DNA of 15,979 nucleotides from Syntrophomonadaceae bacterium (GCA_003561835.1 PWVN01000153.1:1-15979); one strand, 5' to 3'; positions 1-6,900 are shown, counted from the stretch's first letter. The notes: a model not told the origin generated them from the letters alone. A program made the numbers and translations.

Positions 1-121
1 CCGGGTACCGTCCCCAGTTTTATTTCCGCACCACCGATGTGACGGGGGTCATCACCCTGCCGGAAGGGGTGGAGATGGTCATGCCGGGGGACAACATCAA
101 CATGGACATCGAACTCATCAC
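1..121 (+). repeat. Direct repeat of the window's last 121 bases (tuf internal)
   Basis: Bases 1-121 match 15859-15979 base for base by direct reading. Both copies encode the same stretch of EF-Tu domain 3. In clostridia with two tuf genes flanking this operon, near-identical copies kept alike by gene conversion are expected. The repeat could also be an assembly overlap at a contig end. Confidence 0.97.
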
Positions 122-209
122 TCCCATCGCCATGGATGAAGGCGTCCGCTTCGCCATCCGTGAAGGCGGCCGCACCGTGGGGGCCGGAGTGGTTACCTCG
201 ATCACCTGA
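1..209 (+). CDS. tuf: Elongation factor Tu, 3' end only (first tuf copy)
   Basis: This is the last 68 codons of EF-Tu, the GTPase that delivers aminoacyl-tRNA to the ribosome. The first complete codon is at 3 and the TGA stop is at 207-209. The reading begins with GYRPQFYFRTTDVTG and ends GGRTVGAGVVTSIT, the standard end of EF-Tu domain 3. The 5' part lies outside the window, so this is a window-edge truncation and not a pseudogene. Bases 1-121 are identical to 15859-15979 in the second tuf at the other end. An intrinsic terminator follows at 238-264, so this copy probably ends its own transcript, and rpmG downstream has a separate promoter. If the contig is a collapsed circle, this could be the tail of the same gene rather than a second copy. 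Confidence 0.95.
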   Translation, partial: GYRPQFYFRTTDVTGVITLPEGVEMVMPGDNINMDIELITPIAMDEGVRFAIREGGRTVGAGVVTSIT

Positions 210-237
210 TCGATGCGGTCGGAAGTGCACATGAGCG

Positions 238-264
238 GCTGGGGCGGTTAGCCCCGGCTTTTTT
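238..264 (+). terminator. Intrinsic terminator after the first tuf
   Basis: An 8-bp stem (238-245 GCTGGGGC with 251-258 GCCCCGGC, one G-U pair) closes a 5-nt loop and is followed by six T at 259-264. It lies 28 bases after the tuf stop and just upstream of the rpmG promoter, so it separates the two transcripts. Confidence 0.85.
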
Positions 265-289
265 ACTCTCCCCGCAGGGGAAAAAAAGT

Positions 290-318
290 TTGACACGCAT
301 TTGAAATTATGGTAAATT
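290..318 (+). promoter_or_regulatory. Sigma-A-type promoter for rpmG-secE-nusG-rplKAJL
   Basis: A perfect -35 box TTGACA (290-295) and a -10 box TAAATT (313-318) are separated by exactly 17 nt. The TGG at 310-312 gives an extended -10. The predicted start is near 325. Its spacer shares 11 of 17 positions with the rpoB promoter at 3750-3778. Confidence 0.8.
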
Positions 319-329
319 GGAAAAAGTGA

Positions 330-350
330 TAAAGGGACAAAAGCCCTTTA
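330..350 (+). other. Hairpin at the predicted 5' end of the rpmG transcript
   Basis: TAAAGGG (330-336) pairs with CCCTTTA (344-350) around a 7-nt loop, about 5 nt after the predicted transcription start. No T-run follows, so it is not a terminator. Its position fits a 5' stem that protects mRNA from 5'-end-dependent decay, but that role is inferred from position only. Confidence 0.4.
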
Positions 351-376
351 ATTAAGGCATTTTGGGGGTGCACCGC

Positions 377-526
377 ATGAGGGTACAAGTGACTCTGGCC
401 TGTATGGAGTGCAAGAGGCGCAACTATACCAGCAGAAAAAATAAGCGAAACAATCCGGACCGGATCGAGATGAAGAAGTACTGCAAGTTCTGCGGACAGC
501 ATGTGCTTCATAAGGAAACCCGCTAG
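377..526 (+). CDS. rpmG: 50S ribosomal protein L33 (zinc-binding form)
   Basis: A 49-residue protein of the large ribosomal subunit. Two CxxC pairs (C9/C12 and C36/C39) form the zinc ribbon of the 'C+' type of L33, and the basic middle (RKNKRNNPDR) is typical of the family. The length is normal. The start is ATG at 377, preceded by a purine-rich GGGGGTG. It is the first gene after the promoter at 290-318, and secE follows 26 bases later. In related clostridia rpmG also sits between tuf and secE. Because zinc-containing L33 is usually the form made in zinc-replete cells, a second Cys-less L33 elsewhere in the genome is possible, but nothing here shows one. Confidence 0.95.
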   Translation: MRVQVTLACMECKRRNYTSRKNKRNNPDRIEMKKYCKFCGQHVLHKETR

Positions 527-552
527 GAAATTCAGCGAAGGGTGTGATTTCC

Positions 553-756
553 ATGGCTGTGCCGGCACCTGTCAAAAAACTGGTAAAACAGTTCAAGGAC
601 GTCCGCAGCGAGCTCAAGAAAGTGCATTGGCCCAACCGGAGGGAGCTGTACCTGTACAGTTCTCTCGTCCTCATAACCGTAATCGTTATCGGGATTTTCT
701 TTTGGGTTCTGGATACAGGCTTTACGGCAGGGCTGCGGGCGATCCTGCAGCAATAA
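553..756 (+). CDS. secE: Preprotein translocase subunit SecE
   Basis: A 67-residue, single-span inner-membrane protein that clamps SecY in the SecYEG channel. The amphipathic N-terminal part holds the family signature RSELKKVHWPNRREL (about residues 18-32). It is followed by one hydrophobic membrane helix (about residues 37-56, YSSLVLITVIVIGIFFWVL region) and a short tail. The short one-helix form is normal for Gram-positive bacteria. I chose ATG 553 over the in-frame GTG at 544. AAGGGTG at 538-544 sits 8 nt before the ATG and overlaps the GTG itself. nusG follows, as in nearly all bacteria. Confidence 0.95.
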   Translation: MAVPAPVKKLVKQFKDVRSELKKVHWPNRRELYLYSSLVLITVIVIGIFFWVLDTGFTAGLRAILQQ

Positions 757-762
757 GTTTTT

Positions 763-794
763 AGGAGGTAGGGATGAATCCCCAATCTTTATGA
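763..794 (+). promoter_or_regulatory. Ribosome binding site and six-codon minicistron overlapping the nusG start
   Basis: The strong site AGGAGGT (763-769) lies 4 nt before an ATG at 774. That ATG opens a six-codon reading frame (M-N-P-Q-S-L) ending in TGA at 792-794, which overlaps the nusG ATG (791-793). The nusG ATG has no ribosome binding site at normal distance: AGGAGGT is 21 nt away and the bases between are C/T/A-rich. No other nusG start codon exists in frame between 752 and 791. This arrangement suggests nusG is translated by coupling to, or reinitiation after, the minicistron. That is an inference, and the minicistron peptide may have no role of its own. Confidence 0.45.
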
Positions 795-1318
795 GCGATA
801 AGAGTTGGTATGTGATCCATACCTATGCCGGTTATGAGAACAAGGTGGCCGCCAACCTGGAAAAGCGGGTGGAGTCCATGGAGATGCAGGACAAAATATT
901 CCGGGTCCTGGTCCCCATGGAACGGGAGATTGAAACCAAGGAAGGCAAACAGAAGATCATCATGAAGAAGGTCTTCCCTGGGTACGTCCTGGTGGAGATG
1001 ATCATGCAGGATGATTCCTGGTATGTGGTCCGCAACACCCCCGGCGTAACGGGTTTTGTGGGTTCCGGAACCAAGCCTGTCCCCCTGACCAAGGAGGAAG
1101 TCACCCGGATTTTGCGCCAGATGGGTCTGGCCGACGGCAAACCCAAGGTGGATTTCAGCGTCGGGGAATCGGTCCAGGTCAAGGACGGCCCCTTTGCAAA
1201 CTTTGTGGGTAAAATTGAAGATATCAACCTGGAAAAGGGCAAGCTAAAAGTATTGGTCTCCATGTTCGGCCGGGAAACCCCGGTGGAACTGGAATATTAT
1301 CAGGTTAAAAAAATGTAA
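791..1318 (+). CDS. nusG: Transcription termination/antitermination factor NusG
   Basis: A 175-residue elongation factor that binds the clamp of RNA polymerase and modulates pausing, termination and coupling to translation. The N-terminal NGN domain begins SWYVIHTYAGYENKVA and includes FPGYVLVEM and NTPGVTGFVG (about residues 5-105). The C-terminal KOW domain (about 120-175) contains VKDGPFANFVGKIEDI. The length is normal for the family. Start ATG 791 gives the conserved N-terminus but overlaps the stop of an upstream six-codon frame and lacks its own well-placed ribosome binding site. rplK begins 14 bases after the stop, so the two are probably co-transcribed. Confidence 0.97.
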   Translation: MSDKSWYVIHTYAGYENKVAANLEKRVESMEMQDKIFRVLVPMEREIETKEGKQKIIMKKVFPGYVLVEMIMQDDSWYVVRNTPGVTGFVGSGTKPVPLTKEEVTRILRQMGLADGKPKVDFSVGESVQVKDGPFANFVGKIEDINLEKGKLKVLVSMFGRETPVELEYYQVKKM

Positions 1319-1332
1319 GGGAGGTGGACATT

Positions 1333-1764
1333 TTGGCCAAGAAGAAAAAGATTATGGCTGTCGTCAAACTTCAAATCCCCGCCGGCAAGGCCACTCCTGC
1401 GCCGCCAGTGGGCCCGGCCCTGGGGCAGCACGGTGTCAACATCATGGGTTTTTGCAAGGAGTTCAATGAAAAGACAGCGGCCCAGGCAGGGCTCATCATT
1501 CCGGTGGAGATCTCGGTTTTTGAAGACCGCTCCTTTACATTCATTATGAAAACGCCTCCCGCTGCCGTCCTTTTGAAAAAGGCCGCCGGCCTGGAGAAGG
1601 CTTCGGGAGAACCCAACCGCATCAAGGTGGCTACCCTGCCCCGCGCAAAAGTGCGGGAGATCGCGGAACTGAAGATGAAGGACCTGAATGCGGGTGACGT
1701 GGAAGCCGCCATGCGCATGGTGGAAGGCACGGCCCGCAGCATGGGGATTGTCATCCAGGGATAA
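1333..1764 (+). CDS. rplK: 50S ribosomal protein L11
   Basis: A 143-residue protein of the GTPase-associated centre of the 50S subunit, where it binds 23S rRNA and helps stringent-factor activation. The proline-rich N-terminal domain has the signature IPAGKATPAPPVGPALGQHG (about residues 15-34). The C-terminal rRNA-binding domain ends GTARSMGIVIQG. I chose the TTG at 1333 because GGGAGGTGG (1319-1327) lies the right distance before it and it gives the standard MAKK start. The in-frame GTG at 1324 falls inside that ribosome binding site. rplA follows after 44 bases, the usual pairing. Confidence 0.95.
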   Translation: MAKKKKIMAVVKLQIPAGKATPAPPVGPALGQHGVNIMGFCKEFNEKTAAQAGLIIPVEISVFEDRSFTFIMKTPPAAVLLKKAAGLEKASGEPNRIKVATLPRAKVREIAELKMKDLNAGDVEAAMRMVEGTARSMGIVIQG

Positions 1765-1808
1765 ATGTGGGAGAGTTTGCTCGCCTGTACCACAAGGAGG
1801 TTAACAAG

Positions 1809-2510
1809 ATGAGTCACGGAAAGAATTACCTGGAAGCCAAAAAGAAGATTGACCGCACCCAACTCTACGAGCCCGGCGAGGCCCTGGATCTGATCAGGGA
1901 ACTGACCTCCGCCAGGTTTGACGAAACGGTGGAGCTGGCCGTCCGCCTGGGAGTGAACCCCAAGCATGCGGACCAGCAGGTCCGGGGTGCCGTGGTCCTG
2001 CCCAACGGCACGGGCAAGGAAGTCAAGGTCCTGGTTTTCGCCAAAGGGGAGAAGATCAACGAGGCGGAAGCCGCCGGTGCCGACCATGTGGGGGCGGAGG
2101 ACCTGGTAGCCAAAATCGAGGGAGGCTGGCTGGATTTCGATGTGGCCATAGCTACCCCCGATATGATGAAAGTGGTGGGGAAGCTGGGCCGGGTTCTGGG
2201 CCCCAAGGGCATGATGCCCAACCCCAAGACGGGGACCGTCACCTTCGATGTGGGCAAGGCCGTGGCCGATTTCAAGGCCGGCAAGGTGGAGTACCGCACC
2301 GACAAGGTGGGCAACATCCATGTCCCCATCGGCAAGGTTTCCTTCTCCCGGGAGAAGCTCCTGGAAAACTTCTATACCATTATGGACATCCTGATGAAGG
2401 CCCGCCCCCCGGCGGCCAAAGGCCAGTATGTCCGCACGGTGACGGTGTCCAGCACCATGGGACCCGGCATCAAGGTCAACAGCCAGAAGGCCGCTTCCCT
2501 GGGCCGCTAG
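1809..2510 (+). CDS. rplA: 50S ribosomal protein L1
   Basis: A 233-residue protein of the L1 stalk, which moves E-site tRNA out of the ribosome; in many bacteria it also represses its own mRNA. Visible family motifs are GKNYLEAKKKID at the N-terminus, LGRVLGPKGMMPNPKTGTV (about residues 127-145) and SSTMGPGIKVN near the C-terminus. The ATG at 1809 is chosen because AAGGAGGT (1794-1801) lies 7 nt upstream and the length then matches the family; an upstream in-frame GTG at 1767 would add an unconserved 14 residues. The gene is followed by the L10 leader, where transcription may be attenuated before rplJ. Confidence 0.97.
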   Translation: MSHGKNYLEAKKKIDRTQLYEPGEALDLIRELTSARFDETVELAVRLGVNPKHADQQVRGAVVLPNGTGKEVKVLVFAKGEKINEAEAAGADHVGAEDLVAKIEGGWLDFDVAIATPDMMKVVGKLGRVLGPKGMMPNPKTGTVTFDVGKAVADFKAGKVEYRTDKVGNIHVPIGKVSFSREKLLENFYTIMDILMKARPPAAKGQYVRTVTVSSTMGPGIKVNSQKAASLGR

Positions 2511-2540
2511 CAGTTCAAGCAGTTTAAAACAGAATACTTC

Positions 2541-2657
2541 GATTCAGCCGCAGACAGCAGGTACCTCCCGGAGGTTTAATGGCACCGCCTGCCGAGGGTG
2601 AAGGGTAGAGAGTCATCCCCTGATTTCTATTGCCCTCCGCTGCCTGCGGAGGGTTTT
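2541..2657 (+). ncRNA. L10 leader: autoregulatory mRNA element upstream of rplJ-rplL
   Basis: The region resembles the known ribosomal protein L10 leader, which binds L10-(L12)4 and lowers rplJL expression. I can fold three nested helices. The outer one is TTCA-g-CC (2543-2549) with GGTGAA (2597-2602). The middle one is GCAGG (2557-2561) with CCTGC (2588-2592), flanked by an internal loop containing CGAG (2593-2596). The inner one is ACCTC (2563-2567) with GAGGT (2571-2575). The conserved-looking TTAATGGCACCG segment (2576-2587) joins them. An intrinsic terminator follows at 2633-2657. The identification is from remembered consensus; a covariance-model search was not run. Confidence 0.8.
2633..2657 (+). 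terminator. Attenuator terminator in the rplJ leader
   Basis: A perfect 8-bp stem CCCTCCGC (2633-2640) / GCGGAGGG (2646-2653) with loop TGCCT is followed by TTTT. The short T-run suggests partial termination, as expected for an attenuator. Its 5' arm CCTCCG (2634-2639) is also complementary to CGGAGG (2569-2574) inside the L10-leader fold, giving an alternative antiterminator pairing. Confidence 0.7.
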
Positions 2658-2684
2658 CACATTTCAGCGGAAGGAGGTGTAGTT

Positions 2685-3212
2685 TTGGCTCACAGAGCAA
2701 AAAAGGAAGGAATCGTCCGGGAAATAAAGGAGAAGCTGGACAGCTCCCAGGTGGTGATCCTCACCGACTACCGGGGGTTGAACGTGGCGGACATCACGGA
2801 GCTCCGCCGGCAGCTGCGGGAAGAGGGCATCGAGTTCAAGGTGGTCAAGAACACCCTGACCAAAATCGCTGCCACTGAGCTGGGGCACGAGGACTTGCAG
2901 GGCCACCTGGAGGGGCCCACGGCCGTGGCCTTCGGTTACGAGGACCCGGTGACGGCCGCCAGGATCCTGGCAAAATTCGCCAAGGGAAACGACAAGCTGG
3001 AGATCAAGGGCGGCCTGCTGGAAGGGAACCTTCTGGACATCGCGGCCATCAGAGCTCTGGCAGACCTGCCGCCCCGGGAGGTGCTCCTGGGCCGGGTGGC
3101 GGGAGCCTTCCAGGCTCCCCTGAGCGCTTTCGCCAGCGTGCTTGAGGGGAACATCCGCAACCTGGTTTATGTGCTGGATGCCGTCCGGGAGCAGAAGGAA
3201 AAGAGCGCCTAG
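2685..3212 (+). CDS. rplJ: 50S ribosomal protein L10
   Basis: A 175-residue stalk-base protein that anchors L7/L12 dimers to 23S rRNA. The N-terminal globular domain shows the family pattern VVILTDYRGLNVADITELRRQLR and VVKNTLTKIA (about residues 20-60). The C-terminal helix (about 140-175, ASVLEGNIRNLVYVLDAVREQK) is where L12 dimers dock. The start is TTG at 2685, preceded by AAGGAGGTG (2671-2679) with 5-nt spacing, giving MAHRAKKEGIV. A longer in-frame reading from 2598 would run through the leader and terminator and is not credible. The non-ATG start in a tightly controlled gene may itself reduce yield relative to rplL. Confidence 0.96.
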   Translation: MAHRAKKEGIVREIKEKLDSSQVVILTDYRGLNVADITELRRQLREEGIEFKVVKNTLTKIAATELGHEDLQGHLEGPTAVAFGYEDPVTAARILAKFAKGNDKLEIKGGLLEGNLLDIAAIRALADLPPREVLLGRVAGAFQAPLSAFASVLEGNIRNLVYVLDAVREQKEKSA

Positions 3213-3304
3213 AAAAAAGCCCATCCCCGGAAAAGCGGGTACAGCATTTCAAGTACAGATAAATTGGAACAGGCATACATTAAAATCTAAGGAGGATGCA
3301 CAAC

Positions 3305-3682
3305 GTGTCAAAAGTACAGGAAGTACTGGAAATTGTTAAAGGAATGACGGTTCTGGAGCTTTCCGAACTGGTAAAAGCCTTTGAAGAGGAATTCGGCGTA
3401 ACGGCCGCCGCCCCCATGGCCATGGCCGCCGCCCCGGCAGCGGGAGCCGCCGAAGAGGTGGAAGAAGAGCAGACGGAATTCGACGTGGTCCTGACGGGGC
3501 CGGGGGACAAGAAGATCCAGGTCATCAAGGTGGTCCGGGAGCTGACGGCCCTGGGCCTGAAGGAAGCCAAGGCCCTGGTGGACGAGGCTCCCAAGCCGGT
3601 GAAGGAGAAGGTCAGCAAGGAAGAAGCCGAAGAGGTCAAGGCCAAACTGGTAGAAGCCGGCGCTTCCGTGGAGATCAAGTAG
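3305..3682 (+). CDS. rplL: 50S ribosomal protein L7/L12
   Basis: A 125-residue acidic stalk protein, present in several copies per ribosome, that recruits EF-G, EF-Tu and other translational GTPases. The N-terminal dimerisation domain is about residues 1-32. An alanine-rich flexible hinge (AAAPMAMAAAPAAGAA, about 35-52) and the C-terminal factor-binding domain (EFDVVLTGPGDKKIQVIKVVR onward) follow. Start GTG 3305 is chosen because AAGGAGG (3289-3295) lies 9 nt upstream. The in-frame ATG at 3296 touches that site and cannot use it. A strong terminator follows 7 bases after the stop, closing the ribosomal-protein unit. Confidence 0.97.
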   Translation: MSKVQEVLEIVKGMTVLELSELVKAFEEEFGVTAAAPMAMAAAPAAGAAEEVEEEQTEFDVVLTGPGDKKIQVIKVVRELTALGLKEAKALVDEAPKPVKEKVSKEEAEEVKAKLVEAGASVEIK

Positions 3683-3689
3683 GGATGCA

Positions 3690-3720
3690 GGGCCGCCCCC
3701 CGGGCGGCCCCAATTTTTTT
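3690..3720 (+). terminator. Strong intrinsic terminator between rplL and rpoB
   Basis: A perfect all-G/C 9-bp stem GGGCCGCCC (3690-3698) / GGGCGGCCC (3702-3710) with a 3-nt loop is followed by CAA and seven T (3714-3720). This should end most transcripts from the ribosomal-protein genes before rpoB. Confidence 0.88.
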
Positions 3721-3749
3721 CCAACCCGGAGATTCCTGTCCCAAAGTCG

Positions 3750-3778
3750 TTGACAAACAAATGCAATTGTGGTAGTAT
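3750..3778 (+). promoter_or_regulatory. Sigma-A-type promoter for rpoB-rpoC
   Basis: A perfect TTGACA (3750-3755), a 17-nt spacer and TAGTAT (3773-3778), with TGG (3770-3772) giving an extended -10. The predicted start is near 3785, leaving a 5' leader of about 185 nt before rpoB. It sits only 30 bases after the rplL terminator. Confidence 0.78.
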
Positions 3779-3784
3779 TAAAAC

Positions 3785-3968
3785 TTGCTTAACCATGCCC
3801 TTTTTTACTTATTCCAGGGGGATAATATCTTAAAAATATGGCTATATTACCATATTGGCATCCTTTTTCTTTTTTTTATAGTCAAGGAAACCCTTTCTTG
3901 GCTATCAGTGGTTTTACCGCCAATATTTTTGCCGGCAGGAAAACTTTTAAGGGGAGTGATTCGTCTTA
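3785..3968 (+). other. AT-rich 5' leader of rpoB with possible alternative RNA folds
   Basis: This leader is conspicuously rich in A and T compared with the GC-rich genes around it. AATATGG (3835-3841) pairs perfectly with CCATATT (3850-3856), and a T-rich run (3864-3877, one C in it) follows a few bases later. The overlapping AAAAATAT (3832-3839) can instead pair with ATATTTTT (3923-3930). TTGGC/GCCAA (3898-3902/3919-3923) makes another small stem. I do not recognise a known riboswitch or leader family here. Confidence 0.4.
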
Positions 3969-3969
3969 A
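3838..3969 (+). CDS. Possible 43-codon leader ORF overlapping the rpoB start
   Basis: An ATG at 3838 opens 43 codons ending in TAA at 3967-3969, which shares one base with the rpoB ATG (TAATG). The predicted peptide is rich in Phe, Ser and Gly (it begins MAILPYWHPFSFFYSQ). I recognise no domain. Its nearest purine-rich stretch, AGGGGG at 3816-3821, is 16 nt away, which is too far for good initiation. Another frame is also open through the same AT-rich segment. The overlap with rpoB would allow translational coupling, but a chance ORF is at least as likely. Confidence 0.2.
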   Translation: MAILPYWHPFSFFYSQGNPFLAISGFTANIFAGRKTFKGSDSS

Positions 3970-6900
3970 TGGCCAAACTGGTAGAGGCGGGGAAGCGGCA
4001 GCGGAGATCTTACGCCCAGATCGAAGAAGTTTTGGATTTGCCGAACCTGATCGAAGTCCAGCACAGTTCTTATGATTGGTTTATCAAGGAAGGCCTCCAG
4101 GAGATGTTTGAGGACATCTCCCCCATCAAGGATTTTACCGGCAACCTGGTCCTGGAGTTTATCAGCTACGAGATGGGGGAACCCAAGTATTCCGTGGAGG
4201 AATGCAAGGAACGGGATGCCACTTATGCCGTCCCCCTGCGGGTGAAAGTCCGCCTCATCAACAAGGAGACGGGGGAGGTCAAGGAGCAGGAAGTTTTCAT
4301 GGGGGATTTCCCCCGCATGACCAAAAACGGGACCTTTGTCATCAACGGGGCCGAACGGGTCATCGTCAGCCAGCTGGTGCGCTCACCGGGGGTTTATTTC
4401 GACAGCCAGCTGGAGCACAGCAGCGGCAAGGAACTCTACAGCGGCACCATCATCCCCAACCGGGGGGCCTGGTTGGAGTTTGAGACGGACGTGAACGACG
4501 TCATCTACGTCCGGGTGGACAGGACCCGGAAAATCCCCATTACCGTTCTTCTGCGGGCCATCGGCTTCGGCACCAACAGCGAGATTATCAATCTCTTCAA
4601 CGAAGATCCCCGGATCCTGGCCACCCTGGAGAAGGACCACACGGAAAATTTTGAAACGGGGATTCTGGAGATTTACAAGCGGCTGCGGCCGGGGGAGCCC
4701 CTGAACGTGGACAACGCCAAATCCCTCTTTGAATCCCTCTTCTTCGACTCCAAGCGCTATGACTTTGCCTACGTGGGCCGCTACAAGGTCAACAAGAAGC
4801 TGTCCCTGGGCTACCGCATCGGCGGGCTTACCCTGGCGGAAAACGTGGTGGACCGGGAGACGGGCGAGATTTTGGCGGAGAAGGGCCAGGTGGTAAACGA
4901 CCGGCTGGTGGAAACTTTTGATAAGAACAAGATCAGCCGGGTGGAAACCCGAGGGGGGGACGGCCAGTCCCTTCTGGTTTTCAACAACGGTTTTATCGAC
5001 CCCAGGGGGAAGCATTTGACCCCCGAGGATATCGTGGCCACCATCGGATATCTCCTGAACCTGATGTCGGGGTTGGGCAATGTTGACGACATCGACCACC
5101 TGGGGAACCGGCGCCTGCGGAGCGTGGGGGAACTCCTGCAAAACCAGTTCCGCATCGGCCTTTCCCGGATGGAGCGGGTGGTCCGGGAGCGGATGACCAT
5201 CCAGGATGTGGAGGCCATCACTCCCCAGGCCCTCATCAACATCCGGCCCGTCATCGCTTCCATCAAAGAATTCTTTGGCAGCAGCCAGCTGTCTCAGTTT
5301 ATGGACCAGACCAACCCCCTGGCGGAGCTCACCCACAAGCGGCGCCTCAGTGCCCTGGGCCCCGGGGGCTTAAGCCGGGAGCGGGCCGGTTTCGAGGTCC
5401 GGGATGTGCACCACTCCCACTACGGGCGCATGTGTCCCATCGAGACCCCGGAAGGCCCCAACATCGGCCTGATCGGTTCCCTTTCCACCTATGCCCGCAT
5501 CAACGAGTACGGCTTCATCGAGACGCCCTACCGGAAAGTGGACAAGGAGAAAGGCCGGGTCACGGCGGAGATCGTCTACCTGACGGCCGACGATGAGGAT
5601 AAATACGTGGTGGCCCAGGCCAACGCCCTCCTGGACGACACGGGTAAATTCACCAAGGAGCGGATTACCTGCCGCTACAAGAAGGAAGTCCTGGCCAAGC
5701 CGTCCGGGGAGATCGACTTCATGGATGTCTCCCCCAAGCAGCTGGTCAGTGTGGCCACCGCCCTGATTCCCTTCCTGGAAAACGACGATGCCAACCGGGC
5801 TCTCATGGGTTCCAACATGCAGCGGCAGGCCGTGCCCCTCATGCAGACGGAAGCACCCCTCATGGGTACCGGGATGGAGGGAAAGACGGCCCGGGACTCG
5901 GGGGTTTTGGTCATGGCCCAGACGGGCGGCACCGTCTACCGGGTGACGGCCGAGGAAATCGTCATCAGGAAGGACGGGGAAGAGGGGGAGGCCAGGGAGA
6001 ACAGGCTGGTCAACGGCCGGACAGGGGAGGAGTTTCCCGGAGACCCGGTGGACGGCCAGGGATACGGTTTCGATATTTACAAGCTGCAGAAATTTAAACG
6101 CTCCAACCAGGGTACCTGCATGAACCAGCGCCCCGTCATCAGCCGGGGAGAGAAGGTCAGCGCCGGCGATGTCCTGGCCGATGGCTTTTGCACGGACCAG
6201 GGGGAACTGGCCCTGGGCAAAAACGTGCTGGTGGCTTTTATGCCCTGGGAGGGCTACAATTACGAGGATGCCATCCTCCTGAGCGAAAAACTGGTGAAGG
6301 ACGATATCTTCACTTCCATTCATATCGAAGAGTACGAGGCGGAAGCCCGGGACACCAAGCTGGGCCCGGAGGAGATCACCCGGGATATCCCCAACGTGGG
6401 GGAGGAGGCCCTGAAGGACCTGGACGACCGGGGGATCATCCGCATCGGCGCCGAGGTCCGGGCCGGTGATATCCTGGTGGGCAAGGTAACCCCCAAGGGG
6501 GAGACGGAGCTCACTGCCGAGGAGCGGCTCCTGCGGGCCATCTTTGGCGAGAAGGCCCGGGAAGTCCGGGACACCTCCTTGAGGGTCCCCCACGGGGAGT
6601 CGGGGATGGTGGTGGACGTGAAGGTTTTCTCCCGGGAGCAGGGGGATGAACTCTCCCCCGGGGTGAACCAGCTGGTCCGGGTCTATGTGGCCCAGAAGCG
6701 CAAGATCTCCGAAGGGGATAAGATGGCGGGCCGCCACGGGAACAAGGGGGTTATCGCCAAGATTCTGCCGGAGGAGGATATGCCCTTCATGCCCGACGGC
6801 ACCCCGGTGGAGATCATCTTAAACCCCCTGGGCGTCCCTTCCCGGATGAACCTGGGCCAGATCCTGGAGACCCACCTGGGCTGGGCTGCCCGGGTCCTGG

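Noticed and set aside
544..552. GTG 544 as the secE start
   Set aside because: The GTG overlaps the purine-rich ribosome binding site; ATG 553 has proper spacing and a family-like N-terminus.
527..552. tRNA-Trp gene near secE, seen in some bacteria
   Set aside because: The rpmG-secE gap is only 26 bases and the secE-nusG gap 34, too short for a tRNA; none was seen elsewhere.
1765..1812. 15-codon frame between rplK and rplA whose TGA overlaps the rplA ATG
   Set aside because: rplA has its own well-placed AAGGAGGT, and the short frame has only a weak AGGG upstream, so nothing requires it, unlike the nusG case.
3213..3304. Promoter or terminator between rplJ and rplL
   Set aside because: Only a 4-bp stem (CCCG/CGGG) without a T-run and no pair of -35/-10 boxes at proper spacing.
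3785..4075. Hydrophobic 96-residue + strand frame starting at TTG 3785 and running into rpoB
   Set aside because: No ribosome binding site, its hydrophobicity follows from the T-rich leader, and it overlaps about 100 bases of rpoB out of frame.
5271..5400. Rifampicin or streptomycin resistance changes in RpoB and S12
   Set aside because: RpoB Q443, D446, H456, S461 and S12 K43, K88 are all wild type.
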